64,000 nucleotides of DNA from Ancylostoma caninum (GCA_037903475.1 JBAJFG010000559.1:310001-374000); one strand, 5' to 3'; shown: positions 1 through 12,139, numbered from the stretch's first letter. Notes: a model not told the origin generated them from the sequence alone. Made by a program: numbers and translations.

Positions 1-431
1 CCCGCAGAGATCTCCATTGAAATTCGCTGAGAACTTTCTCTAAACGTTCTAGACCACAAACTGTACCACGAAGTCCAAAACAGTCCGTGGAAACCCATGA
101 TCCCCGCTAAATCGTGGTGTGCATGTGATTTTGCGTGGGTACGTAAATTTGCGACGTTCAGCATGGCGCGACGGGGCACGACACACTCGCGTCGCGAAAA
201 AGTATAAACACCCATTATACCACAAAGTTGGGTAAGATGGCGGCTAGGACTAAAATAATGAAGAGAGGTTAGCTTGCTTGGGAATTAGTGTCTGTGAGGT
301 ATGAACCGTTAAGGAATTCAGTGGTGATAGAATCACATCCCAGGTATCCAGAAAAAGTTAGGTTTTTATTCAGGAACACAGGAACACAGTTTCTAAAAGA
401 AGATTTAGATGAAACAGCAGCGAAGACACAC
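1..431. other. Left-edge sequence, presumed UPRT intron
   Basis: This follows the donor of the last visible UPRT exon. I read both strands for the expected next exon (STGN... to the C-terminal uracil loop) and did not find it. The segment 160-230 is GC-rich and resembles dispersed repeat sequence, but it has no partner in this window. Confidence 0.4.
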
Positions 432-3400
432 CTGACAACTGGATACAGTAAGAGTACCCGGCGATGAGACATGTCTGGGATTAGACGAGCATACAACACG
501 CGTTGTTCATCTCCTGTAAAGACTTAATTTTGAAGATAAAGAGTTACAGAAAACGACGTATTTTCGCTACTACATTCACATCGAACGTATCAAAAACCAC
601 TAGAATTCAAGGAATTACCGATCAACATTTTGCAGATTCTAATAGAACGACAGCACTGCCTTAAGGCAAACTCCATCGCTTCACCGCTGCGGCACAAACT
701 GACACCGCAGTTCCCGCGCATGAACTGAATGCCTAAATACAGCGTTGTTTAAAGAATTAGAGAAGAAATGATGGTCGTAGAGCTGTTCGGACAGGTTCCC
801 ACGAGAAGGAAGAAATTTATGTAAACGTCATTTAACTAGGATAACTCTACCTCAAAAACAACCTCAAATACGTATTGTTTCATGCTGCTAGAGAAGAGCG
901 GTTAAAACGGCAGACTCACCTTTGTATTGGCAATGAGTTGGAGTAGTGATTGTAATTTCGGTGTATGGTAGTTTATTAAGAGCTTCCTCAATAACCAGCC
1001 GCATCAGCCGATCGGCATAGAACACAAAATCCGAATGGTCAGTGTTTCTGGAAGGGAATGCATGACAGAAGCAGATGTCCACGAAGACAAAAGTATTATA
1101 TTCCATGAAACCAGCTCACTTCAAGAGAGCCATGTGAACACTACTCATCAAACTAAGTGATTGTACAATACATTGAATATTGTGAAAGTCACAGTCACGC
1201 CGGTCAGAGCAGGGGAGAAATGTCGTTTGGACAACCGTGCCTGGCTGCCCTATCATTGATTTACATGTTTTGTCAGGATATAAACGAGCTCATTCATTCA
1301 GATGCGGGGAAGAGGAACCGACACGGCGGGGATGTAGCGTCAACAAGCCTACATAGCAGTTCAGTAGTCAGCAGGTTCCAGCGCTTGGAGGGTGCATTTC
1401 TAGGGCTAGCAGAAAACACATAACTTAGCAATCCTACATTTGCGTAATATATCTTCTAATATTTCCTGGTGTATAGGGTGAGCAATCGCTTTAACCACAT
1501 TTGGTTTCGTGATTAACACCTTATGCATCCCAGCATAGGACGATTTTGCTTCCCCACCACTGAACGCTTGCGCACTCTTCCTGTGGCGGAGCCAAGTAGT
1601 GGGAAAAGAAGAATCTCGAAATTTGGAAATCCTTTGCAGAGATATAAGTGATCGCTTCAAGGTGGCTTCATTTCGAAGAACATGTTCAACCGCTCAAGTC
1701 GGCAGTCAGTGAACGGATGAAGGATTACTATGAATCCAGCATAACAAATGTGAATGATAAGAGGGCAGCCAGGCACGGTTGTCCAAACGACTTATCTCAG
1801 AGCAGGGCACAGCACGATGTCACTAGTGGTCGGGCACTACTCAGACTCAGAAATGGATAACTAAGTAACTACACATTAGGGCTCTTCCAGAAAAAAAAAT
1901 AGGTACTAGAGGAGTGACATCAATAGCTCCTACCGAAGTCTAAGGATAAAAATTCAGCTTGGAATACGTACAGTACCTGAACGATCCATCCCAATTGCAA
2001 TTGGTTTGGTGCAATTTATCTCAAATCCAAGCTGAAATCCTCGAAAAACTAATCATAACACGAAACTGTTAAGAACCCGCTAGAACTCGTTCGAACTTGT
2101 TAATGGACCTGTAAGAACCAGAAAATTGTCACTGGAGCACGTTTTTATCTCAACCCGTGAAATTTTCCAGGAAATTTCTCTGGCTCGAAGAAGTGTGCTG
2201 ATGTTCTGTCAACTCCATGTTGTGCGCCTAGGGGGTGCCAATCCTCCCCCAAAGTGGCATCCTTCGTCTTTGAGAAACCGCCTTCGTTTTTGAAAAAAAA
2301 ACCGTCGGAAGGGGTCAAAAAATGGTCAAGCACCACTTTTTGACCATTGATGACAGTTTTTTCCAAAAACGAAGATAGTTTCCCAAAAACGAAGGATGTC
2401 GTCTTGGGGGGGGGGGACAATTGTTCGTACAGTGCGCATCCATAGCCAAAATTTCAACATGATCCGTCACCTACAGGAAGAGCAACACCTGACTATCACT
2501 GGAGCCCGCCAGTGTACAAGGGAAGGATGAAGTGGTTCACAGTCCGTAGTTGCAGTGATTTACAACAGATTTAGAGTGATTTTCAATACAGTTCACATTA
2601 GATGAGTGTGTTCGGCAAGCATCAATCTGCTTCTGAAGTATAGAACCAGTCGCAGCTCCGACGTGTTTCAGACGCAGGTGAGAAGCACACTTGAAGCTTC
2701 GACTCGGCTCTGCGGCATTTTCATTCAGAGTATGCATGTAGCGTTGACCGCCTTCCAAGGGAAATCATTTAGAAGCCGTGGAGAGTGGAAACTATTGGAA
2801 CCTCAAAACCAATCTATCGATCGCATCACATCGTCCTGGACGCTGGAACTAAGTTTCCCAGAATATGCTCAACTCCTACTAAGTCTTGCTCGTCAATGAC
2901 CACCACGTGCAGTGCCCTGGGTCAGAGCCTGAGGAAACCAAGAGACTTTCGATTTCGTAGGCTACTCAGACGTTTTTTCCCAATGCTGGAAGAATTTTCT
3001 AGATTATTCCGCTTTGAAGAGCCTTCTATTATTTACGTCACCTTGTTCAAGTCTGCCAAATGCTTCCTTTGCACTATTTTCGTCCTTGGAACTGAACTTC
3101 AGTATGTGAGTAAAGTGGCATCCATTTGCCCGTACTATTACACTGATTCAACTCATAGCTTGATCTGTTTCAAGCAACAATTTTTCCGAATGGTTTCTTC
3201 AAAAGTAATCAATTCATTCATAAAAGTCCAACTGCCGAGCGCAAAACAATCACCCACTTGAAGGCAGTGTTTCAGCTGATTGACTGCGTTCGAGAGGTCG
3301 GAGGAACGTATGCGAGCACAACAATGTACATTAAAGGCAGGGGTCCACCTCATTTTCGTAGTTCAGCCAACAGCAGATTCTGCATCTACTCGGCGCGATG

Positions 3401-5486
3401 GTTCCAACGGTATACATAAATTGTCTCAGAATGGTCTATAAACCCGTCTTCCAGGACGGGGTCGGTAACAGTTTACCAACCCGAGTTGGCATGTGAAGCC
3501 GTTGATCTTATCGATTGAACACGCCAAGACTCGTGACCAACGCGGCAGCCGTGGCAGGCAGCCAGCACAGCTTGGAGCGATCCGCCTCCGGGCTCCAAAA
3601 TTTTATCCAGTTCGAGCCTTTCAAAAATGGGGATTTCGTCGCTTCTGTGCCTGTTGATGTACATCCCAGGGATCAACATGATGAGAAGGTCTAGGATATG
3701 TTGGTAAATCCAGCAGGCAGAAGAGGTGGCTCTCTGCCTTTAAGATACAGCAAAACGTCGAAAACCCCATAAGTTATGGGTTTCTTTGGCCGACAATTTT
3801 GAAATTCGCGGCTAGTGGACGAGAGGCTTCATTCAGAAGCAAGAGCTAGATGACGGTATGGCATGTTTTTCCTACACGGCAGCACCTGATCAGTTGATGA
3901 TAGCCACTGCTTAGAAGTTTATTTTTATGTGCAACCTTAACATCTCAGCTTTTGATAGCTTTCTAGCAAGGAAACTCGTCCGCTACAATATTGAATTCGG
4001 CCTTCAAAATAGGGGGTGACCTTTTTTTCACATTTCAAGCACATTATTGGAATCAGCAGGTCGAGTAGGACCAGATTTCGTTGATATTTCGATACCCATC
4101 ATGAAGTGAGACACTGCCTTAAAGATCAAAGTCCCTCCGTAATCAAAGAGAGCGAACTGACCGTAACACAAATCCAAACACTTGGAGAGAGTTCTACCAC
4201 ATTATGCTAGGGGAAATGGAAATTATCTAGTAGAATACCAACATGACCAAATCGTTGCCGCATCCAGTATGAGTGGAGACTATTTCTACATATTTAATTC
4301 GGCTCCTTAGCAAATGCCAAGGCTGGCAGCGTTCATCGCTGGACCCACCTACTCACGAACGCTGCAGTTTTTCGAGAAGTGCGTTGGGGAAGAGCTTGGA
4401 ATAGACTGCAGGTCCAGTTTAACAAGTTTCCGTCCCACATTAGTGCTCTATTATTCTACCAGTGTTCTACTCTTGTCGTCGCATTGTGAGCATTCAACTT
4501 GGTGTTTTCAGCACAGATCATAGATTTTAGCACGCTCAAGTTCAGTTTGGTACTTAGTCGGAGACAAGAATAGAACACTGACAGAATAATGGAGCAGTGA
4601 CAGGGGACGGAAAGGAAAGTTGTTCAACCGAACCAGCTATCTATTGCAACAAACTCTTGTCCAGCACATTGCTTAAAGATCCGCAGCATTCGTGAGTAGG
4701 TGGGTCCAGCGATGAACGTCGCCAGCCTTGCCTTTCTGCCAGGGAGCCGAATTAAATACAGGAAGCTCCAAAAGTCCGCAGTCAAGAGGGACGTGGCCAC
4801 GACGCGGCTTTAGACAGAGACACAGGCGCTCGGCATGCTGCCACTGGTTGGCTGCAGAGTCAGAGAAGCCAGAGGCAGCATAGAGAGCGCCTGTGTCTGA
4901 TCAAGGAGCCGCGCCGTGGCCACGCCCTCTAGACTGTGGACATTTGGAGCTTCCTGTATGTAGAAATAGTCTCTACTTCCAGTATGCTAGTAGTTTAGAG
5001 TAGTGGGAATTCACCGATGAGAAGCATTTGAGGAGCGTTGAAGAAGGTCTCCATAGGTTATATTAATTAGATAGGTTAAACAAATCGGGTAAAATAGAGT
5101 TGAGGGGGGGGGGGCACTTTGTACTGATCAATAATATGACCTGTCCTACACGTTCTAACTTGTTTGCATTTTATGTAACTACTGTACGTTAGGAGAGCTA
5201 ACAAATCGGAGCGTTCTGGACGTGTCAACTTACAAGTCAAAGCGTGCAGAACAGGTCATATTATCGATTTATACCAAATGCCCCCCCCGCCTCCATTTTA
5301 CCCAACAAATGATTTCAATGTACTTCCGTGACTGAAGGAGGAACAGAAAAAAAGAGAACTCACCTGTCCTTGAGAATCGTCTGTAGCTCAAGTATCTGAT
5401 CTGTTTCGCCCAGTAGAGCTAAAGTCCCATTTTCTTTAAAATGCTCGATTTCTTCGTCCTTTTCCTTGTCCACAATACCATTCATT
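432..5486 (-). CDS. Uracil phosphoribosyltransferase (UPRT) homologue, four exons, partial
   Basis: Four minus-strand exons splice in frame: 5486-5364, 1047-920, 732-619 and 513-432. Acceptors read CATTACAG, CCTTCCAG, TGTATTTAG and TTTACAG; all donors are GT. The exons encode, in order, a leader ending ETDQILELQTILKD, then DFVFYADRLMRLVIEEALN, then TPTHCQYKGIQF, then GNCGVSLCRSGEAMEFALRQ with CCRSIRIC, then DEQRVLYARLIPDM and RRVLLLYPVV. This is the order and spacing of the UPRT family, which makes UMP from uracil and PRPP in the pyrimidine salvage pathway. The last visible motif starts the PRPP loop. Active microbial enzymes have a DPM-type sequence there, whereas this copy has LYPVV, as in animal homologues whose activity is doubtful. 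The rest of the PRPP loop and the uracil-binding C-terminus are off the left edge; no matching exon was found in 1-431. The N-terminal start was not found. The large intron 1048-5363 contains several palindromic repeats. Identity is secure; catalytic competence is unknown. Confidence 0.88.
1205..1810. repeat. Inverted-repeat element in UPRT intron
   Basis: About 50 bp at 1205-1257 (containing CGTTTGGACAACCGTGCC) recurs in inverted form at 1752-1810, enclosing about 500 bp. The arms differ at a few positions. No coding domain was recognised between them, so this is probably a non-autonomous foldback or MITE remnant. Confidence 0.6.
2233..2420. repeat. Short palindromic element (MITE-like)
   Basis: The left part (around GGCATCCTTCGTCTTTGAG) is inverted at 2340-2410 (CAAAAACGAAGGATGTC), and both arms carry a second TTCGTTTTTG motif. 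Runs of C and G mark the ends. It lies in the UPRT intron and has no coding content. Confidence 0.6.
2421..4263. other. Intronic sequence without a recognised feature
   Basis: Short open frames occur on both strands but none has a recognisable domain. A small perfect hairpin, CCCGTC/GACGGG, is at about 3449-3466. I assign nothing else here. Confidence 0.4.
4264..4990. repeat. Foldback element with about 220-bp arms
   Basis: The left arm from about 4264 to 4480 (with GCTGGACCCACCTACTCACG) is inverted in the right arm from about 4545 to 4990. The right arm is longer because a 198-bp MITE sits inside it at 4759-4956. Without that insert the arms align end to end at roughly 75-80 percent identity by eye. 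It lies in the UPRT intron. Confidence 0.75.
4759..4956. mobile_element. MITE with TA target-site duplication
   Basis: The ends are CAGGAAGCTCCAAA and its complement TTTGGAGCTTCCTG, flanked by TA on both sides (4757-4758 and 4957-4958). Most of the element is self-complementary, with GC-rich inner arms (GGCCACGACGCGGC / GCCGCGCCGTGGCC). The opposite foldback arm carries the uninterrupted site at about 4288-4305, which confirms insertion with TA duplication. TA target choice suggests mobilisation by a Tc1/mariner-type transposase (inference). Confidence 0.85.
5086..5306. mobile_element. Palindromic MITE with G-rich ends
   Basis: The left end reads CGGGTAAAATAGAG, then a G run, then AATATGACCTGTCC. 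The right end is the inverted equivalent (GGACAGGTCATATT-like, a C run, CTCCATTTTACCC). Arms are about 75 bp. It lies about 60 bp from a UPRT exon donor. Confidence 0.7.
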
Positions 5487-6791
5487 CTGTAATGAAAAGA
5501 AGCATTTAAATGAAGCAGGATCTCCGAATAAACGTTTGCGTCTCGTAACAACCGAACAACACATATGAACGCCGGTATAAACAGTAATTTCCACAGTATA
5601 CAGCATAAAACCAGCAACTCTACAAAACACCCTTTTCGTAACAAAATTCCGTAAATCAACGTGAAATAAGCTGCTCTCGAATTCCAACGCCAATTCACAG
5701 GCGACCCGTCGCGACGAGATAAACACGAACACCCGTACGCAGACACGTTTCTGGGGTTGAATGCGAATAGAGCAGAGGATTATCACTAGAGCACGGAAAG
5801 TGTAACTTTATAATTCGAGGTTTTTTCTGTGCTAATTGCAACTGTTTTAGATACCACACCCAGTTATGAGCAAAATCTGTTCCTATGACCGTAAAATAAC
5901 ATATTTTGTCATCACACTGAAGCTTTATCTTTTATTCGCTATCCATCTTGTGGTCGTTGACCTCAGCTCTTGAACGGAGCTCCACGGAACCTTGATAAAG
6001 TGGGCAATATAAATTGTTGGAGAATGTTTCAGACCCATAGAGTGGACAGGAGTAGAATTTCTTTCATCCCGCCGTCCCTTTTATCGTTTTGGCAAAATTT
6101 GTCCGGAAGAGTCGCTCCTTCTCAATGTGTAGTCACCTCGTACTGAGCACTTGTGTGCCTTTTCAGAAGTGGGATTAGTTGAATTTAGGTAATTCAGAGA
6201 TTTAACATCCGTAGTGATTTCCCTGTACGTGTAGAGCGAAACCCAATCGACAATCGGTCCGTTGTTCCCAAACTGCGCGCTCAGAATGAGTAGCATTCTC
6301 CGGGCCAAAATTAACCTTTCTGAAGCAGGCGCTATAGGTTTCGGGAGTGTTCCTTAAAAAACACATCATTATCCAACGCAAACTTCAATTTATCTTCATA
6401 ACTGGGCGTAGTTATTGGTACAGTTCCAATTAACCTATGAAGAAACCCCTCTTCGCAAAGTCACACTTTCCGTGCTCTAGTGATAATCTTCTGCTCTAAT
6501 CGCATTCAACCCCAGAAACGCGTCTGCGTACGGGTATTCGATAAACACAGCCATCGTCCACGGAGTTACGTGCGCTGGAGTGAAAAGACGATGTCCACTT
6601 CCATACAAGTTTAGCTTATTTACTCTCTCTAGCTTCATGTTCCAACGATACGGCTAAACAAAGAAACAAAAATGAAGAAAATGAAAAAGAAAATTAGGCG
6701 TGGACATGAGAAGACGCAGTCACGACCTTTGCGAAACGCTACCGTACCGGCGAAATCAAACTGGCATTCGTAAAAGAGTCGAAGATATGTA
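5487..6791. other. Region upstream of the first recognised UPRT exon
   Basis: On the minus strand this should hold the UPRT 5' end or another intron. Open frames at 5436-5786 and 6081-6308 have no recognisable domain. The sequence just left of 5800 (CTAGAGCACGGAAAGTGTAAC) recurs in inverted form near 6470 with flanking similarity, so 5710-6540 is probably another inverted repeat pair. Confidence 0.45.
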
Positions 6792-6946
6792 CAGAGAACT
6801 CCAAAAGAACGCAGTCAAGAGTCAGGACCGCGGCGCGGCTCTCTTGGGCAGAGTCATGGGAGCTCAGCATAGTGAGCGCCTGCGTCTCTGCCCATGAGAG
6901 CCGCGCCGCGATCACGACTCTTGTCCACGTACGTTTGGAGTTTCCT
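6792..6946. mobile_element. MITE related to the one at 4759-4956
   Basis: The ends read CAGAGAACTCCAAAAG and its imperfect complement CGTTTGGAGTTTCCTA, flanked by TA. The inner arms GACCGCGGCGCGGCTC / GAGCCGCGCCGCGATC resemble the GC-rich arms of the 4.8 kb element. It is non-coding and about 155 bp. Confidence 0.7.
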
Positions 6947-6948
6947 AT

Positions 6949-7638
6949 AGCGTTATTTATAGTGCGTCGGAATCCGATCCCGTCGGATAACAAAAGGTAC
7001 GTATCGATCCTCGTCGGAATCCGACGCATCGGAGTCCGACGACGACGCCATGTTTTTACTCCATCGGAACGATTTGCCTCCGAATCGTCGTCGGAGTCCG
7101 ACGTCGCATCGGATCCACTAGTGGCTCCGATGCGACGTCGGACTCCGATGCATCAATCGATAGGACCTCGTGGGGCGAATTTTCTCAGCTGTTTTCACCC
7201 CATTTTCGTTACTTTCTTTTGTTTTCTCTTTCGTGTCACTAACTATCATTTACTCTCCAAATAGCTAGTCCTAAAACCTATCGTATACTTCTTTACATCA
7301 CCTCCATGTTGTAGTAATTGCATAATTGGAAGAGTTTGATAATGATATGATGTTATTTATGTGGAAGATTACAATGAAATTCTTGATTACAATGAAGAGA
7401 ATTTGCAAAAGCTGAGAACTCCAAAAACCAAAGAAAAAAGTCAGAAACCGATAAATACAGCTTGATACAGCTTGATTTGCAAAGAAAACATGCAAAATTC
7501 ATGGATAGAAACAGCTGATCCGAAATCGTGTGCTTGCGGACTATAAACAAAGCCACGACGCGTCGTTCCGATTTCGTATCCGACCGTCGCAGCCCACATC
7601 CGATGCGAATCGGACTCCGACGCACTATAAATAACGCT
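6949..7638. mobile_element. Non-autonomous DNA transposon with about 40-bp terminal inverted repeats
   Basis: The left end AGCGTTATTTATAGTGCGTC is repeated in inverted form at the right end. The TIRs continue with TCGGA(A/G)TCCGAT, and TCGGANTCCGA-type motifs are scattered through the left third. The flanks are TATA-rich, so the target duplication is unclear. No transposase was found in the roughly 690 bp. Confidence 0.7.
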
Positions 7639-7645
7639 TATATGT

Positions 7646-8375
7646 ACTAGCGCCCCTTCGGGACGCTAGAAAGTGGGGTGGGGGAGGCACTTGAGGTACG
7701 TAGAAAAGTTTCACACATGTGAAATGCTTAGAGAATTAACAAAAAAGCAAGACTAATCATTAACTGAGCTCAGATACGGAACCCTGTTTATAAATTGCGT
7801 ATATTCTCGCAGTCTGGCCGCCACACCAACGTCGGGCTTCCACACTCGTCGTGGTCCTTGCCTTCTTGCAAATTCTTAATCACACACTTACATGAAAAAC
7901 TATTTTCCGATACAATGGTACTACCTACTGTTTTTTTTTTGAAAGTGCATTCATTCAACGCCTATGGACCCGTCATGGGCAGCCACTCCCAACTCTGCAC
8001 AGTAGTATCTTACAGTTGGCCTAAGAACCTGTGTACAACTCAGCATAACCAACATAGTGCGAAAATCACTTTTTTTCCACACTACTGGGCCACTGCAGAC
8101 CGTTATCCTGGCGTTTCCCCCACTACTGGGCCAGGCCGACCTATTCTCCATCATTGGACCCCTATCCTGGCGTTTTCCCTGAAATTCGCCACGACGGATC
8201 CATTCTTCATCCGTGCACCCATATCCTTGCGATTTTCCCACTACGGGGCCAGGCCGACCCATCCTCGATCTGTGGACCCGTATACTTATGTTTTCCCCAC
8301 TACTGAGCCAGGGCCGACCCGTTCTCCATCCGTGGACCCGTACGTTTTCGTTTTTCCCACTACTGGACCATGACG
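7646..8375 (-). mobile_element. Helitron-like family B copy, minus orientation
   Basis: Read on the minus strand, the 3' end is a hairpin of CTAGCG...CGCTAG form ending in CTAGT, the CTRRT terminus of Helitrons, at 7646-7670. To the right follows the family's conserved 3' body (shared with 48.0 kb). About 8080-8375 is a degenerate 60-bp tandem repeat (GGGCCAG... / GTGGACCCGTA...). The 5' TCTATTAAAC end seen at 35.3 kb was not found, so the copy is truncated or rearranged. Confidence 0.6.
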
Positions 8376-9687
8376 TGCCTCTTGAGCATGTTAGTTCTTT
8401 TTTGTTGACATCTCAAAAAGAGGGGACTTCTTGTATGGCGCACTTTTTCCAAAATCATCCTTTTTTGAAACTAGGTCATGCGTAGGACTATTGCAGGGCA
8501 CCCAGAGGGCTTGGTTAGGAGACCCGTCTGTTACAGACCGCAAGTCCCGATTCAGTCCTCCGCAATTCCCGGTACTCTCCTCCGCATGTCCCGGAATGGG
8601 GATTTCTGAACAAAAGTTATCAATCCTACCGCCGCTCGGAGATTTCGAACTGACCCACCGATCATTTATCATTGATCTTCTATTGCTTCCCAGTTCGTTG
8701 CTTTAGAGTATCGCCAGACTCCGCCAGCAGTCGTGGCGATATCCACAACAGCCGGCTATCGCCACGACCGCGAGCGATCGAAACATGAATGATGCGAATG
8801 AGGAGACCCCAGACGTAAAAGGGATGATGATGAAGGAGCATGACGATCGATAGGCATCGTTTCCGCTATCGCTATCACTCACATCGCCAGTCCATTTTGG
8901 GCACCTCGCGTTTCTTGGAAAACTGGACAGTGTGTACCAGAAAAAAAAAAAAACGGAGAAAATCTATGAATGTTGAGGAAATTTCACCAAAATTCTCCAA
9001 TTCTCAAAAACAAGAGATTTTCTCCATTCTTTTAGGTAGTTAAAAGCAGATACTCACTTTGGACGATGCTCTCGTCAGTGAAAATACAATCAGAGAAAAC
9101 TGTGAGATATACAAGCATCTGCGTGCGCAGAAATCCATGCGCGCAATCTTGTTGACACCTTTTGTCATGTGGCAGTACTTTGTTGTCGTCCTTCTGTACC
9201 CCAACTTCTGAGTCTTTCCATATGCGTAAGGCTCACAGAAATTCCTCGAGTTAGTAGTCTGCAGCGAAAATCGGTAGCTGTGGCGGAGCTGTTGCTATTA
9301 TAGCAACGCTCGGATCAACCTGAAGGATTACTTTTAGTTCCAAAATCGCAGCATACAGAATCTACTGTGTGAACAACTGAGAAAAAAAACCTAACTTCTG
9401 CAATTCCCGGAGGACAAAGCTCACGGATTTCCCTTACTCTCTCGAAATAACAATGGTAGCAATATAACTGTAAACATTCTGGCTGTAGTTGTAGTTATTC
9501 ATTTAGAAATGGCAACTGAACTTGCGAAAATGAATTAATATTAACAAAATAGTGGATCAATGGGAATGGAGAATAAAAAAATGAATGACACCTGCAGTGA
9601 GTCGAAACAGCTTTCTGCGGAGCAAGGGGTCATTTCTGCCTCACAATGCCTTAGGGGACTCCACTAGCCAGCCTGCGGGCACGGCTC
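8376..9687. other. No recognised feature
   Basis: Short frames occur but no domain is recognisable. The minus-strand GT near 9056 could be a splice donor (GTCCAAAGTGAGTATC), but no convincing exon extends from it. Confidence 0.35.
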
Positions 9688-10596
9688 ATGGAACTTAGGT
9701 CGATTTCGGCTAAGGATTGGGCCGGTATAAAAGATGTTAAGAGTAGAATTGCTCTGGTGTTCTACACTCAAAACCCTAGGAAGGACGTCGTTCCTACAAG
9801 CGCTATTCCGACTGAAGCACAATGTGGTGACGTGACGAGAGTTCGCTGCAACGGGCGCTCCTACAAAGCTAAGGTAACCTTACACTGATTTTCGGAAAAC
9901 TCCGCAAATTTTCACCATTTCCATTTTCCGGGAAACCATAGAGATCTTTTCTGTAATTTCATGGGATTTTCGCGAATTTCATTGATTTTCCGCTCTTTTC
10001 GGTCTTCTTCGCTCTATTCGTTCCTTAAACTGTTGTGCTCAATCTTTACATTAGCTTTGCAGGTGTTGCATATTGGAGCAAAACAAATTCTAAAGGCGGG
10101 TTCTGTGACGAGTGACGGCAACCTTGTCCAGGATGAGTTCGATATCACGTCACCACTGAAAGACGATGACGACGATGGAAGCTAGGAGGTAGGACCTTCA
10201 AGTTCTGAAAAAGAACTCGTCACAAGAGTGATTAGAATCCAATCGAGAAAATAAAGGTGTCAGATGCTAAACCGGCAGCGCTTGATCAAACGATGGATCG
10301 CATGGAGCAGATGATGAGGAAGTTGTTGCGACGCATGCCTGCAACACGGACGCAAGGTCCTTCTCAAAGTTGTAGTTGTTACTAACTGAAAATTTCACTC
10401 CTCAATTTCAGGAGAAATAGTGCATTCGTATGTTACCGCGAAGTCTGTCGCAGATTTGCGTCAGTTGAAAGACTTGGATATGAGCCGCATCGTGCTGCCC
10501 CTTGAAATGGAAGTGTACCAGGACGACAAGTCCGAGCTGGAACTCTTGGTTGACAGCAGCATTCGCACGAAGGATCGCGTGCTGTTCATTAAGCAA
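9688..10596 (+). pseudogene. Unidentified multi-exon nematode gene or pseudogene
   Basis: Four blocks are in splice phase: 9688-9873, 10063 to about 10191, 10236-10356 and 10412-10596. Donors are AAG/GTAACC, GAG/GTAGG, CAAG/GTCC and CAA/GTACTG; acceptors are TTTGCAG, GTGATTAG and ATTTCAG. The first two blocks join to read GDVTRVRCNGRSYKAKVLHI, which resembles a small beta-barrel (Tudor-like) core by pattern only. An acidic stretch DDDDDGS follows. Block 3 gives a predicted amphipathic helix (LDQTMDRMEQMMRKLLRRM). Block 4 ends VLFIK. A TAG at 10183-10185 lies in frame before the second donor, so the copy is either broken or ends there. No function can be assigned. Confidence 0.45.
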
Positions 10597-10699
10597 GTAC
10601 TGTTCCCCTTCGCATTTAGTCGGAAAGAATTTAAAAAATTTCGTGGTTCCTGTTAAATGCAGCCTTGTTTTAGCGCCTGTACAATTATGAAAATATTAT

Positions 10700-10880
10700 G
10701 AAATTCCGGCCCACTCGCGGAAGGGAACACTGAGAATAACCAAGGTATCCCTGGATGGACGTGTTCGACGTCTCAGGAAAACTTCGCGATCAGGACTCGA
10801 AGCCGAAATCAACCGCGCTATCACGAATCTCATCAGCGCCGCCCGATGCAGCAACTCGAAAATAATTGTAGGTCAAACCA
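10700..10880 (+). other. Possible continuation of the 9.7-10.6 kb gene
   Basis: One frame reads KYYEIPAHSRKGTLRI and then VSLDGRVRRLRK and LEAEINRAITNLISAARC without stops. It has no acceptor in the right phase and an upstream TGA. It may be a decayed terminal exon. Confidence 0.3.
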
Positions 10881-11982
10881 AGAATCTTATTATTTTGATG
10901 ATGAAAAGAGACCAGTAGTTTGTGTGTTTGAAAAATGATTACTTGCGTAAAATTTTGTAATTATGGACTCACAAGTTTTCATTTTTTTTCTACTCAGCTG
11001 TAAAATAAAAGTTTGATGGTGTGTACTCGACATGCTTATTGAACTTTGTTCGGAACTGCTAATATGTCTTCGGTATGACCACAGGCGTGCGCGAGCCTGC
11101 CAGCTCGATTCGGGCGGCAACGGGCCTTCTCTGTATTATAACCTGTGTCTGGAACCAAAGACCAAGTTACTAGTAGATTGGTGGGCAATTTATATTTTTG
11201 AGAAGCGTTCACCACGGAGAATTAGAAAATGTAAAATTCGTCGGAGTTCACGCTGATGGCAGAAATAACTACAAATTTCTGCAAAATTTTGGTTTTTTCA
11301 CCGCTTTAACCGGGTTATTTAGAAGGCGGCGATTAGTTAGGGGTTTTTTGAATTAAGATTAAGCCAAAAGTAAGTGACATATACCAAAAAACGAAATTTC
11401 AGGTATCTTTTCACCGTTTCTCCTCTATGGACGATGGTAAAACGCTGTATTTGAGCAAAATAGACGATCATCTCTGGTTTCAAAGAGATTTTCGCGATAA
11501 ATATCAAAAACTAATCAATATTTTTTTAATGGTTTCCTGTTGAGAAAATCCTGCTCTAGATTACTGTCAACTAGCTCTCCGATAGCTAAAATTCTGAAGC
11601 CGATGTGGATCGTCAAACTTCGGAAATTCGTTGAAATAACACGGAACTGTACACGCAATAAATCGTTCGAACAAAGTAGTTTTTGAGTGAAAATCAGTGA
11701 CTGTGTTCGAAAATACTCAATTTTAGGAAACTATCGCATTTTCCAACGTTTTTCCATTTTTTAACGTCCCCGGTAAAATTATAAAAAATTTTCAAATTTT
11801 TTAAAATCGATTAATCGTCGGCGACGGATTAATCCGTCGCGACCCGTTTTTTCGCAGAAGTTACGGGCGGTATTGTATGTGTTTGCTCTAAACACACATT
11901 TCTACAAAAAAAAAAAAACAAGGTAGAATTACGAGGGAACCATAAGACGAGTAAGACAAGAAAACAAAAGAAAAAGAAGTAC

Positions 11983-12139
11983 CTTTTTTATCCAAGCTTG
12001 GCTGAGGTTCCAAGAGTGGAGCTATCTGTGACTTTACATTCAGTGCAGGAACACATGAACTCGGATGTATTATAGGTTTCGGCCTAACCAAAGTGGCTGC
12101 GTTTTCGAGGCAAAGCTTTGTAGATTTTACAATCGCTAC
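11983..12139 (-). CDS. Putative isolated exon
   Basis: On the minus strand an acceptor (GATGACAG) at 12140 and a donor (AAAAAG/GTACTT) at 11982 bound a 157-bp open block that includes STKLCLENAATLVRPK and QIAPLLEPQPSLDKK. No family is recognised. It is on the same strand as UPRT and upstream of it, so it could belong to a long UPRT 5' end or to another gene. Confidence 0.3.
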
